From NCBI RefSeq assembly GCF_016864375.1, contig NZ_CP069356.1:1302001-1366000 (forward strand): a DNA stretch of 64,000 nucleotides. Reading direction: 5' to 3'. This document shows positions 53,315 to 61,146 of this stretch, piece after piece. The first letter of the stretch is position 1; each line of letters opens with the position of its first letter. Made by a program: the position numbers and the translations under genes. Under the pieces are notes generated by a model. That model was not told the origin of the DNA. It saw only the letters and a program-made list of their open reading frames with translations, and made no database searches. This stretch comes from Microvirga sp. VF16. Its GTDB lineage: Bacteria > Pseudomonadota > Alphaproteobacteria > Rhizobiales > Beijerinckiaceae.

Positions 53315-53478
53315 AGGCCTTCACTGCACTCGCTCGCGGCAGACAGGAGCGCCCCTGCTCCGGCCATGGCAGCCTGGCGTTCCACGCTCACCGGGATTGC
53401 AGCGTCCGGTCTTGCGCTCAACCGGCGTGATGGACACGGTTTGCACCACTCTGATCGGGAAGCGCACCTCATCAGGCA

Positions 53479-53751
53479 TTAGTCCCCTGATCGAACAGGT
53501 TCGCATTCCACTATGCCGTCCTCATCGAAAACGACCTCGGGGAGCACATAGGGTGGGCCGTTGAACCATCCTTCGAGTTCAGCCTCTTCCCGCGTGAGGT
53601 ACCGTCTGACTGGGTGCCCGTCGATGATGGTTCTGGTCTCAACCAGGTCGGTCCTGATCGCCACGATGGTACGAGTGCCGATATCCGTGCAGCGCCAGCG
53701 GCCGGCGAGAGTCGTGAACTCGCAGCCAATCTGGAAATCGGCGTGTCTCAT
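53479..53751 (-). CDS. small hypothetical protein
   Basis: 90 residues. FTTLAGRWRCTDIGTRTIVA, IRTDLVETRTIIDGHPVRRY and FNGPPYVLPEVVFDEDGIVE look well conserved: short proteins with a GRWRCTDVGTR motif and a GPPY...VFDE end are common in Hyphomicrobiales. No function is known. Probably the last gene on this strand of the stress cluster. Confidence 0.75.
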   Translation of the reverse strand: MRHADFQIGCEFTTLAGRWRCTDIGTRTIVAIRTDLVETRTIIDGHPVRRYLTREEAELEGWFNGPPYVLPEVVFDEDGIVECEPVRSGD

Positions 53752-53982
53752 AGGCTGTTCCCCGGTCTCAGAACTCGATCTGTCCCTACCCTCATCAGTC
53801 TCGCCGTTGTCGAATGCTCTGCCATAATCGATCCAAGGCTATTTCCAATGGGCAAGTTGCCTCAAGGCCTCCTGACTGGCGCCACGCCGATGGCCGATCA
53901 CAACTGCTCCTCGCTCCCGACCGCAATCTCATCCGCCGTAGTGACCACATAGCCTTAGAGCCTTCGGCGACGCTCACTCTGG

Positions 53983-54504
53983 CTAAGCAGCAAGGGTTGC
54001 CTCATCCCAGTGGTAAGGGACGATAAAGGCCGCGGGTGCTGCCGGGTCGGGGCTGCGCTCGCTGTTGACCAGCCGCAGGGCCGCCTTGACTTCGTCCAGT
54101 CGCGAGGGCTCGCTTTCCGGCATGCCCTCGGTGTTGGCAAGGTCGAGCAGATATTCGTCCCAGGCCCAGCGCTGCAAGATCTCGCGCTTGCAGTCGATCG
54201 TCAGCAGTGGATGGCGCACTACATCGTGTGGCGTGTCGAAGACGGACGCTGGACTGACGAAGGCCCGGTCGAGATCCGGCAGGAAGGGAGCGTCCAAGCG
54301 GCTGGCGCGGTCGTGCAGCCGGGACGCCCAGGGCACAATTCCAGTAGGGTTTGCGCCTGCCGCCCGCGCATTGATTGGCCAATGCGAGAGGCCAATCGGG
54401 CGCTCGGGACCGCCCTCCCCTACTTTCTTAGGCCAAGCGTGCTCTCGGGTCAGGAAGGCCGGTGGTAGTCGGCTGTGTCTCGTTCCAATCGTCTGCTGCT
54501 CCAT
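53983..54504 (-). CDS. hypothetical protein with KREIL...W helix
   Basis: 173 residues from ATG 54504 (GGAGGA site). The C-terminal half, FDTPHDVVRHPLLTIDCKRE then ILQRWAWDEYLLDLANTEGM and SRLDEVKAALRLV, is related to the shorter protein at 54901 (FRDPQEVLMHPGLGVGAKRA, ILAAWVSDACAVE, DDILDALQALD). The family pattern is HPxLxxxxKRxILxxWxxDxxxxE. The binding site sits in the loop of a TTGCAC/GTGCAA hairpin. Function unknown; located in the heat-shock cluster. Confidence 0.8.
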   Translation of the reverse strand: MEQQTIGTRHSRLPPAFLTREHAWPKKVGEGGPERPIGLSHWPINARAAGANPTGIVPWASRLHDRASRLDAPFLPDLDRAFVSPASVFDTPHDVVRHPLLTIDCKREILQRWAWDEYLLDLANTEGMPESEPSRLDEVKAALRLVNSERSPDPAAPAAFIVPYHWDEATLAA

Positions 54505-54547
54505 TGCACTCCTCCAGGTGCAAGTCGATGATGTTGATTTGGAGATC

Positions 54548-54886
54548 TCAGGTGACCGGGACCGGCCCAAGCCAGAGGCGCAGCCCAAGGCTCGCGGTGA
54601 ACAAAAGCGCCGCTTCGTCCCAGGCGGTCAGGTGCGACGTCTGCGGATGGTCGCCTCGCACGAAAGCGAGGCCGATGGACGCGATCCCGGCCAGGAATAG
54701 CAGACCGGCGAACGCAAGGGGCATCAGGTGCGGTGGCGCGAGGGCAGCAAAGCACAGGCAGAACGCCAGCGCCATGCAGCAGCGCTCGAGCGCCGACCGA
54801 TTGATCTCCCGCGGGCTGCGGCGGCCCTGGTGCGGGTCGAGCCAGTCCGGCAGGCGGGGCCAGTCTCGCGGGCTGAATGGGGTCAC
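54548..54886 (-). CDS. small membrane protein
   Basis: 112 residues from GTG 54886 (GGGAGG site), 14 bases after the previous stop. FSPRDWPRLPDWLDPHQGRR precedes two or three hydrophobic segments (MALAFCLCFAALAPPHLMPL, AFAGLLFLAGIASIGLAFV, AALLFTASLGLRLWL). Not recognised. Belongs to the run of minus-strand stress genes. Confidence 0.65.
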   Translation of the reverse strand: MTPFSPRDWPRLPDWLDPHQGRRSPREINRSALERCCMALAFCLCFAALAPPHLMPLAFAGLLFLAGIASIGLAFVRGDHPQTSHLTAWDEAALLFTASLGLRLWLGPVPVT

Positions 54887-54900
54887 GGCACCCTCCCCGT

Positions 54901-55209
54901 CTAGTGGAGCGCGCGGCCATCGAGCGCCTGTAGGGCGTCGAGGATGTCGTCCAGCGCCACGAGAGCACCGGTCCCGGGCAGCTTGCGCCAGGTCGGCAGG
55001 TTCTCCACGGCACAAGCATCCGAGACCCAGGCCGCGAGGATGGCCCGCTTCGCGCCGACGCCCAAGCCAGGGTGCATCAGAACCTCCTGCGGATCTCTGA
55101 ACGGAAGGCTCTCAGCTCCGGGCGTCTCACTTCGCCTGTGGGCTTGCAGTGGAGAGGGCGATGCTGACGGGTCATGGGTAAGCTGCAGGTCAACGGTCAC
55201 TGGATCCAT
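54901..55209 (-). CDS. small hypothetical protein, paralogue of the gene at 53983
   Basis: 102 residues, GGAGGA site. FRDPQEVLMHPGLGVGAKRA, ILAAWVSDACAVENLPTWRK and VALDDILDALQALDGR match the C-terminal half of the 173-residue neighbour. Its 5' region ends in a ROSE-like hairpin, suggesting heat-controlled translation. The function is unknown; similar genes lie near hsp20 genes in related bacteria. Confidence 0.78.
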   Translation of the reverse strand: MDPVTVDLQLTHDPSASPSPLQAHRRSETPGAESLPFRDPQEVLMHPGLGVGAKRAILAAWVSDACAVENLPTWRKLPGTGALVALDDILDALQALDGRALH

Positions 55210-55217
55210 GGTGTCCT

Positions 55218-55232
55218 TCCTCCATCGAGCAA
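55218..55232 (-). promoter_or_regulatory. ROSE-like thermometer hairpin before the gene at 55209
   Basis: On the transcript TTGCTC-GATG-GAGGA lets the Shine-Dalgarno sequence pair with UUGCUC, leaving the G of UUGCU bulged, as in the last hairpin of ROSE elements. The 74-base gap after the Hsp20 gene is of ROSE-leader length. Confidence 0.5.
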
Positions 55233-55283
55233 AGGGTGGGGCCCGGGCAGCCAGCCAGCCTCCCGGGCCCAGCTCTCATGCGG

Positions 55284-55799
55284 CTAATGCTTGGTTTCCT
55301 CGCCCGCACGGTTGATCGCGATGCGCTTCACCTCCGGCGGGCTCACGACCGCCTTGGGCAGGGTAATGGTGAGAACGCCGTTCTTGAAGCTGGCGTCGAT
55401 CTTGTCCTCCTCGACCTCCCAGGCGAGCGGGATGCGGCGCTCGAAGCGGCCGTAGGTGCGCTCGCTGAACGCGCGCTCCTTGTCCGCGATCTCGGATTTC
55501 TTTTCGCCGCGAATGGTGAGGACGCCGTCGCCCATCAGGACCTCCACATCCTTGTCCTCAAGGCCCGGCAGCTCCGCCGAGATGAGGACATCCTTGTCGT
55601 TGTCGACGACTTCGACATGCGGCCAGCCCGCCATCCGGCTCAAGCTGCCGAGCGGCGCCATGTCGAAGCCGCGGAAGACGTCGTCGAAGAGCCGGTTCAT
55701 CTCGCGATGCAGGGTCATGAAGGGATCACCCTCCTCGCGGTAGCGGCTCGGGGTCGTCTGCTCATTGCGACCCCAGGGGATGAGATCGCGCATGTTCAT
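55284..55799 (-). CDS. Hsp20/alpha-crystallin small heat shock protein
   Basis: 171 residues, AGGAGGA site. Alpha-crystallin domain about 55-155: HVEVVDNDKDVLISAELPGL, VLTIRGEKKSEIADKERAFS, RTYGRFERRIPLAWEVEEDK and ASFKNGVLTITLPKA with the A-x-x-x-n-G-v-L motif. An ATP-independent chaperone holding unfolded proteins. 92 bases behind the second Hsp20 gene. Confidence 0.96.
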   Translation of the reverse strand: MNMRDLIPWGRNEQTTPSRYREEGDPFMTLHREMNRLFDDVFRGFDMAPLGSLSRMAGWPHVEVVDNDKDVLISAELPGLEDKDVEVLMGDGVLTIRGEKKSEIADKERAFSERTYGRFERRIPLAWEVEEDKIDASFKNGVLTITLPKAVVSPPEVKRIAINRAGEETKH

Positions 55800-55891
55800 G
55801 GTGTCATCCTCCTTGTCTGTTCAGTTCGAGCCAAGCGGCTGAGGTCAGCGCCGATCCCTGACCAGCGTCGACCTCACCCCTGATCAAGCCG

Positions 55892-56353
55892 TTAGGCTGC
55901 CTTGTCGTGCTCGATGGTCTTGGGGCTACCGCCGGTCCCGATCTCGATGCGACGGGGCTTCATCGCCTCCGGCACTTCCCGCACCAGATCCACCGTCAGC
56001 AGGCCATTCTCGAGCTTCGCCTCCCGGACCTTCACGTAGTCGGCGAGGCTGAAGCTCTGCTTGAAGGCACGTGTGGCGATGCCGCGGTGCAGGAACTGTC
56101 CGTTCTCCTGCTCCGGGTGCTTGTGGCCTGCCACGAGCAGCACGTTCTCTTTCTGGGTGATCTCGATCTCGTCAGGCGAGAAGCCCGCCACCGCCATCGT
56201 GATGCGGTACTGATCATCGCCGACCTTTTCGACATTGTAGGGCGGCCAGCTGGGCGCCTGTTCGAGACGATTAGTTTGATCGATCAGGTCGAACAGCCGG
56301 TCGAAGCCCACCATCGAGCGATACAGAGGAGAAAAATCAAACGCCGTTCTCAT
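55892..56353 (-). CDS. Hsp20 family small heat shock protein (IbpA/HspA class A type)
   Basis: 153 residues from ATG 56353 (GGGAGGA site). MRTAFDFSPLYRSMVGFDRL, NVEKVGDDQYRITMAVAGFS, ITQKENVLLVAGHKHPEQEN and FLHRGIATRAFKQSFSLADY are the class A (IbpA-like) pattern of rhizobial small heat shock proteins. Preceded by a ROSE-like RNA thermometer and a candidate RpoH promoter. Confidence 0.96.
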   Translation of the reverse strand: MRTAFDFSPLYRSMVGFDRLFDLIDQTNRLEQAPSWPPYNVEKVGDDQYRITMAVAGFSPDEIEITQKENVLLVAGHKHPEQENGQFLHRGIATRAFKQSFSLADYVKVREAKLENGLLTVDLVREVPEAMKPRRIEIGTGGSPKTIEHDKAA

Positions 56354-56358
56354 AGCTA

Positions 56359-56440
56359 CATCCTCCCTTAGAGCAACGTAACCACAAGAGCGCCGGACAC
56401 CACCGGCGCCCGATCCGCCAAGCTCGTCAAGAGCCTTGGC
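56359..56440 (-). promoter_or_regulatory. ROSE-like RNA thermometer in the hsp20 leader
   Basis: The 3' end of the leader reads TTGCTCT-AAG-GGAGGA (56361-56376 on the opposite strand). UUGCUCU can pair with the Shine-Dalgarno GGAGGA with the conserved bulged G of the UYGCU motif, the diagnostic last hairpin of ROSE elements found before rhizobial class A hsp genes. The leader length from the candidate promoter is about 85 bases, as usual. Confidence 0.7.
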
Positions 56441-56447
56441 ATCGTTG

Positions 56448-56480
56448 ATGGTAGGAAGGACTTTTTCGGTTTTCAAGAGG
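56448..56480 (-). promoter_or_regulatory. candidate RpoH (sigma-32) promoter
   Basis: On the minus strand CTCTTGAA (-35) is followed by 17 bases and CTACCAT (-10), close to the heat-shock consensus CTTGAA-N17-CCCCAT, and 85-100 bases before the Hsp20 start. Confidence 0.45.
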
Positions 56481-56889
56481 GCTCAGTATGCCCTCCCGGC
56501 GGGGTGCGCCCAGGCTTTGAGTGGGCCGCAATAGCGGGCGATCCCCCATTCGATTTCAGTCCTGGAATCGGGCTGAAAGCCACGAACAGGTAGAACCCGT
56601 TGAGGCACACCCCAATCCTTGCGGCCTCTCGGTCGAAGCCCAAAGGCATTGGGTCGGCTTCGGTCATCTGACCAGCCACCTGCCATGGCTCGGACCCGAG
56701 AAAGGCGGGTGCAGGTCGGTCCTCCGGAACGGCGCAGTAGAGCTCCGGCTCATCCCGGCTTCGGAACAGGTCGTATCGGATTGGGGACGTACTCGGGCCC
56801 GCTGGACTTTCAGAGTGGCGGTTGGCCGGATCTCCCCGGAGCGGGTGGGTTGGTGTCAAAGGCTCATCAGGGACAAAGGTGCTGGGCAT
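56473..56889 (-). CDS. hypothetical protein
   Basis: 138 residues with GGAGG before the ATG. The middle, IRYDLFRSRDEPELYCAVPE, DRPAPAFLGSEPWQVAGQMT and IGVCLNGFYLF, has a conserved look (similar Y-x-L-Y/F-R...AVP...FYLF proteins occur in Methylobacteriaceae). Flanks are Pro/Ser-rich. Function unknown. Confidence 0.65.
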   Translation of the reverse strand: MPSTFVPDEPLTPTHPLRGDPANRHSESPAGPSTSPIRYDLFRSRDEPELYCAVPEDRPAPAFLGSEPWQVAGQMTEADPMPLGFDREAARIGVCLNGFYLFVAFSPIPGLKSNGGSPAIAAHSKPGRTPPGGHTEPS

Positions 56890-57085
56890 CTTGGCCTCCG
56901 AGAATGCTTTCGAACTCCGATCTGGTTTGCACAGGAGAAGGATACCGCTCGACTAAGGCGAGCCAGTCAAGCCCGCTGATCGCCTGATCCGCGCGGCACC
57001 TTCTTCAGCCGGGACAGGAGGGCACAGGGGAAGTCTGCTCCCGTCCCGTGCTGGGACTTGGCGAGAGGCCGAGCTAACGCCGGAT

Positions 57086-57538
57086 CTACTCGGCAGCCAT
57101 TCGATGGGATCCGCCGTGATCGATCCCCACCGGCCCGCCGTGAGCGGGCCACTCGAGGTGACGACCGGCGGACCGACGCCGCATAGATCCAAGCCAAGCC
57201 AGATGCTTATCCAAACGCTCGGCCTTGTCCTCGCGCAACGCGCGCTTGGCCCGCCGCAGCTGCTTGGCCACCCTCTCGAGCGCAAGCCTGAAGGCGGCAT
57301 AGATATCGGTACTCTTGGCCTCGCCGCTCATCATTTTGAGCGTGCCCACCTGAACGTTGATCGTGCACCGATACGTGGCGCCCTCTCGGGTGAAGTGCAC
57401 AGAAGCCGCGCTCAGATGCCCGAAGTACTTGCTCGCCAGTTGCAGGATGCTTGTCCGGGCATAGTCGGGAAGCATGTCGCCCAGATCAATGTTCGAGCTT
57501 TGCACCAGAATGGTTCGATCGACACCTTTCAGCTTCAT
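57086..57538 (-). CDS. ribosome hibernation promoting factor/RaiA-like
   Basis: 150 residues from ATG 57538 with GGAGG 5 bases away. DMLPDYARTSILQLASKYFG, SVHFTREGATYRCTINVQVG, STDIYAAFRLALERVAKQLR and RRAKRALREDKAERL form the HPF/YfiA domain (beta-alpha-beta-beta-beta-alpha) with its basic helix 2. The C-terminal dimerisation domain of long HPF is absent; a Gly/His tail (PAHGGPVGIDHGGSH) is unusual. It inactivates ribosomes under stress. Confidence 0.88.
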   Translation of the reverse strand: MKLKGVDRTILVQSSNIDLGDMLPDYARTSILQLASKYFGHLSAASVHFTREGATYRCTINVQVGTLKMMSGEAKSTDIYAAFRLALERVAKQLRRAKRALREDKAERLDKHLAWLGSMRRRSAGRHLEWPAHGGPVGIDHGGSHRMAAE

Positions 57539-57728
57539 TCGGTCCTCCATGATATGAAGGTTCGGGCGGAAGACACCCTGGATATGAGGAGGCTTCAGCG
57601 AGCCCGCAAGCGTCCGGCCGGACAATCGGGGGGTCCCCTGTTCCTGCGGTGACCGATGAGATTGGAACCTGCTGCCCTGGCCGATCCGTCAAGGGTGGGG
57701 CGCTCGGTGAGCGTCCCACCGCGTCGGC

Positions 57729-57872
57729 TCATGTCTTGGAGCCGGACCGATTGCTACCCGCGGAAGACGGGCCACCCTGCCCTTCCTTGCGGAACGGCAG
57801 CTTGCCGGCCACACGCCTGAGCGCATCCGAGATGTCGTACTTGAGCTTGTTGGTGATCTCCGACATGGTCAT
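57729..57872 (-). CDS. 47-residue small protein
   Basis: MTMSEITNKLKYDISDALRR, then VAGKLPFRKEGQGGPSSAGS and a short Ser-rich end. TGAGG is 8 bases before the ATG. The helical N-terminus with a Lys-rich linker looks real. It is the first gene of the minus-strand stress cluster; no family known. Confidence 0.55.
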   Translation of the reverse strand: MTMSEITNKLKYDISDALRRVAGKLPFRKEGQGGPSSAGSNRSGSKT

Positions 57873-58794
57873 GGCAAAACCTCATGAGGTTCAACACACA
57901 CTCCGTGCCACCCTGATAACGCAACGCGTGGCAGCCAGTTTCGAGGAGGCTCTTGTTTACCCCTCTCCTGCTGTCGTGAATCCTCAGGGGGCGGCTCGCC
58001 GCCTCTTGCCCTGGCTCGATCGCGCAGCAGAAGCGGCTTGGATCCTAGCAAGGCTTCGCTCATCTAAAGTCTTCGGGCCTCACGCATCCCGAAAGCTACG
58101 CTTCGTTCTAAACGCTAAGCTATTGACATAATTGAGTGCGTTTGGAACACGCGAAGATAAACAGAAATTCACTACGCCGTGCCCTACGGATGCACGCTGT
58201 TTTCTCGGACGGTATCGTGAGCGGCGTCGGGTGCGATCTGACCATGGAGATATCGGTCGGTCTCTGCCCGTCAGCCGAGCCGCTAAAGCTCTTGTTTTCA
58301 AAGCATTTTCGTCGGCTTCGGGGAAGCCCTCCCCTCCCCGGCCGGTTAACAGAATGGCTTGAAAGACGTCTTCAAACGATCAGTTTAAGACGCTTCAATC
58401 AATGCACAAGGGGACGCAAGATTTGTTCAATAATCACGCTAGTGGGTCCGATACTGGTCAAGCACTGCTAACTTACCCGTAATGGCAGAGCTAAAGGTAA
58501 CCAAAGCTCGAATTGAAGCCTTAAAAGCAGGTCCTCGCTAAAGGCTCAGCCCTGATCCGGCGTAATGTTGAGACACGAGGACGACTCGGATGCATGCCCT
58601 TTTGACGCGCTGGCTATCGCCCCCGCGCCACACGGCGTCAGGATGAAGTCGGCGAACCGCAGGACCACTTCGGCCTCCAGCATGCGGGCAGTGGGAACCC
58701 GGGATCCGACTGCATTTGGTCTTCCATAAATGCCGAGGCCTCGGCAGTCGTCACGCTGGTCATGTACATCCTGTTCCAACTTATGAAACACCCA
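57873..58794. other. region between the stress cluster and repC
   Basis: About 920 bases without a convincing gene. A promoter-like TTGACA at 58123 lies between inverted copies of a 10-base motif (TTCTAAACGC at about 58106 and GCGTTTGGAA at about 58138), a candidate operator. Two plus-strand open frames (58136-58471) have no protein-like pattern. Confidence 0.4.
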
Positions 58795-59940
58795 TCATGC
58801 CAGGCGTCTGCGCCGCATTGCGAGCAGTTCGACCTCAAGGTTGATCTTGCCGGATTTGACCATGCGGACCAGCGCGCGAAAGTAGCCGCCGGGATTGCGG
58901 ATTTTCTGTAAGCCACTTGAGACATCATTGTCGTAGAGCTGCAGGACGTAAATGACAGCGGCCGCGGCACTCACCGGCCCGATTTCGGCAACGGCCTCAG
59001 TCCAGGCGCTTTCATGGGCACCCAGGGAGGCCCGCAGGTAGCGCCCTGCCCCGACGAGTTCATCGATGGTGCGGATGGGACGGCCATAGTCCGAGACGGT
59101 GGGGCAGGCCTCCAGGATCAATTCCGATGACAGGTGCTCCCCTGGCCACTCTTTAGGCAGAACCGCCCTAGTCTTCGTAAAGCCCTTTGTACAAGTCTCA
59201 CTAGGAGATCCTTTATCTGTTTCATTATGTTGGACTCCGAGTCCGCCATTGCCGGACTGATAAAAAGCTTCTTCAGCAAGGTTTCTCAGATTCTGCCAGT
59301 CCAGCAGGAGGCCTCCTGGAAGCTCTGCCATCGAACGTGTCGGCGTGCGGCTCAAGAGCTCCCTGTACCGGCCTTCAATGTCTGAGCGGTCGAGGCCTGG
59401 AAAATGCTGCGCCAAGGCATTAAGAGCCTCTTCTGTGGCTCTGCGGGCCACTGTGACCTCGCCGTAAGCCCGCCTGCGGATTTCACGCATGACCTTTTGC
59501 TCCGCCAGCATCGCGGTCCACTCCCGTCGCTTGACGTAAATCGGCGTGAGATCGAAGCCATAGGCGTCGATGATGTCGCCCGCGAAATTCCGGATTGCGA
59601 ACCGTTTGCCGTTAGGCGAGTCCTTCGCCACGATCAGCTTGAGGTCCGTGAGCTGAACGATGATGCGCCGGATCGAGCGGGCGTTGAGCCCCGTGCGGCT
59701 CACCAAGCGATCGTTGGAGGGCCAAACCAGCAGTTTCTCCCATTCCTGTTCACCCCAGCAGGCGACGAGCTCAGATAGAACCAAGCGCTGTGCAGGACGC
59801 AACCCAAGCGCCTTCTCCGCGTCCCGCGCTGCAGCCGAGAGTTCTTTACGTGTGACTGTACAGCCCGCCTCTAGGGCAAACTTCTTCGCGGCCAAAGCGG
59901 CATGGACCAGCCGCCGACCTCCTGTCGATGCAATGTGCAC
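58795..59940 (-). CDS. repC: plasmid replication initiator RepC
   Basis: 381 residues. N-terminal ALGLRPAQRLVLSELVACWG, then winged-helix parts (WPSNDRLVSRTGLNARSIRR, LTDLKLIVAKDSPNGKRFAI) and C-terminal PVSAAAAVIYVLQLYDNDVS with NPGGYFRALVRMVKSGKINL, all characteristic of RepC from repABC replicons. It starts replication; the origin is normally within repC itself. Expression is limited by the ctRNA in the repB-repC gap. Confidence 0.96.
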   Translation of the reverse strand: MHIASTGGRRLVHAALAAKKFALEAGCTVTRKELSAAARDAEKALGLRPAQRLVLSELVACWGEQEWEKLLVWPSNDRLVSRTGLNARSIRRIIVQLTDLKLIVAKDSPNGKRFAIRNFAGDIIDAYGFDLTPIYVKRREWTAMLAEQKVMREIRRRAYGEVTVARRATEEALNALAQHFPGLDRSDIEGRYRELLSRTPTRSMAELPGGLLLDWQNLRNLAEEAFYQSGNGGLGVQHNETDKGSPSETCTKGFTKTRAVLPKEWPGEHLSSELILEACPTVSDYGRPIRTIDELVGAGRYLRASLGAHESAWTEAVAEIGPVSAAAAVIYVLQLYDNDVSSGLQKIRNPGGYFRALVRMVKSGKINLEVELLAMRRRRLA

Positions 59941-59990
59941 CCTACCCTCCTTTTCGAGGGCAAAGCGAGAGCGCTCACCGAATCGGTGCC

Positions 59991-60019
59991 TTGACCGTGA
60001 TTCTCGGGGATGGCATAAG
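59991..60019 (+). promoter_or_regulatory. ctRNA promoter
   Basis: TTGACC - 17 bases - CATAAG on the plus strand, about 35 bases upstream of the predicted ctRNA body. Confidence 0.6.
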
Positions 60020-60025
60020 GAGTGC

Positions 60026-60096
60026 GTGACTACTGCCTTGCCACCCTGGTGAGGTTCGAAAGGCCCTCGAAGTTGACGCTTCGTGGGCCTTTTTGC
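60026..60096 (+). ncRNA. counter-transcribed RNA (incA-type ctRNA) of the repABC locus
   Basis: In the 174-base repB-repC gap, antisense to repABC. A promoter TTGACC (59991-59996), 17-base spacer, CATAAG (60014-60019) leads to a start near 60026. The RNA ends in a long terminator hairpin: AAGGCCC-T-CGAAG, loop TTGACG, CTTCG-T-GGGCCTT, then T residues (60060-60094). Size (about 70 nt), location and direction fit ctRNAs that reduce RepC synthesis and cause incompatibility. Confidence 0.75.
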
Positions 60097-60114
60097 TTTG
60101 CCACCACTACATAA

Positions 60115-61146
60115 CTACGTGTCCTTCTTCCTCGCCTTCGAGAATTCGTCCGCGAGGATTGGAAGCTTGGAAACAAGGAATTCCACGAACGCGGCGTCGA
60201 ATTTCTTGTCAATCGAGATCTTCAGGTCGCGCCCGGAACGGGAAATCCGACCGACCTTCCGACCTGAAGCTGAAACAACGGACTCGGCCTTCGGGCGCTC
60301 TGGCCTCGGCTCCTGGAGGGTCTTCTCGATGATCTCGAAGCGCCGGTCTGTTTCGACATCTCCGAAATCGGCCGAACTGATTGCACTGCGCGCGATGAAG
60401 ACGGCCTGATCGTCGGTATCGAATTTCTGAGCCAGCGCGACCCAACGGTTACGACCCATCTCAGGCGCAGGTCCGATGGCCTCAATGATATCTATTGGGA
60501 TCTTCGCGACCGAGGAGATTAGTTTCGAGAGCTGCGTCTTGTCGACGGCGAGTGCCGCCATCAGGGTCTCGCGATTATAGCCAGCTTTCTCGAGTCGTGA
60601 GGCGTAGAGTGCTCTCTCGATGTAGCTGAGGTCGCGGCGAGCATTGTTCTCTTGACCTTGGGCGACTACGAGTTCCTCATCCGTCAGCTGGCGGACAACG
60701 GCTTTCACCGGGTGCCCAATTTGCGCTAGTGCTCGGACGCGGCGATGGCCGTAGGCGATCTGATAGCGCCCTTGCGTCTCTGGGTGTGGTCGGACCAGAA
60801 TTGGGACCTGTTGGCCGGACGCCTTTATAGACTCAAGCAATTCTCTGACGTCATGCCCGTTCAAGCGATCGGCGATTGGCGACGGATCGAGCAGCAGCGG
60901 ATCGAGCTCAACGACCGCATGGCCAGACGTCAGTTGCGTGCGCAGCCTCTCGGCATCGGACGCTGCGTTGGTCAATCCGGCGATGGAGCGGGAGATCGCT
61001 CCAATGGCTCCGCGTGTCCCTATGGCACCCTGGAAAGGTGGCGCAGTCTGTGTCTGCTTGTCGGCTCCGGATTCCCCGTCAGTGTCCGAGTTGCCCGCAG
61101 GCAACTTTTTCTCGATCAGGTCTGCAAGGACACCTTTGCGAGCCAT
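60115..61146 (-). CDS. repB: partition protein RepB (ParB family)
   Basis: 343 residues from ATG 61146, which overlaps the repA stop (TAATG). ParB/Srx-like domain: LDPLLLDPSPIADRLNGHDV, SIKASGQQVPILVRPHPETQ, AYGHRRVRALAQ; then a central HTH (LSYIERALYASRLEKAGYNR, ETLMAALAVDKTQLSKLISS) binding parS; C-terminal dimerisation region. A parS site lies inside the gene at 61090. Confidence 0.96.
   Translation of the reverse strand: MARKGVLADLIEKKLPAGNSDTDGESGADKQTQTAPPFQGAIGTRGAIGAISRSIAGLTNAASDAERLRTQLTSGHAVVELDPLLLDPSPIADRLNGHDVRELLESIKASGQQVPILVRPHPETQGRYQIAYGHRRVRALAQIGHPVKAVVRQLTDEELVVAQGQENNARRDLSYIERALYASRLEKAGYNRETLMAALAVDKTQLSKLISSVAKIPIDIIEAIGPAPEMGRNRWVALAQKFDTDDQAVFIARSAISSADFGDVETDRRFEIIEKTLQEPRPERPKAESVVSASGRKVGRISRSGRDLKISIDKKFDAAFVEFLVSKLPILADEFSKARKKDT
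61090..61105. promoter_or_regulatory. parS site within repB
   Basis: GTTGCCCGCAGGCAAC fits the repABC parS pattern GTTNNNNGCNNNNAAC; one base in the arms differs from the other two copies. Confidence 0.75.

Noticed and set aside
53266..53350. Complete tRNA gene
   Set aside because: Only the 3' half is present: no D-arm and no 5' acceptor strand pairing with CGCGCTC.
55800..55891. ROSE thermometer before the Hsp20 gene at 55799
   Set aside because: The leader has a TGAGGTC/GACCTCA hairpin but no UUGCU facing the Shine-Dalgarno sequence.
58136..58471. 111-residue plus-strand frame between the stress cluster and repC
   Set aside because: Arg/Leu/Ser-rich without pattern or ribosome site; overlapping frames look no better.
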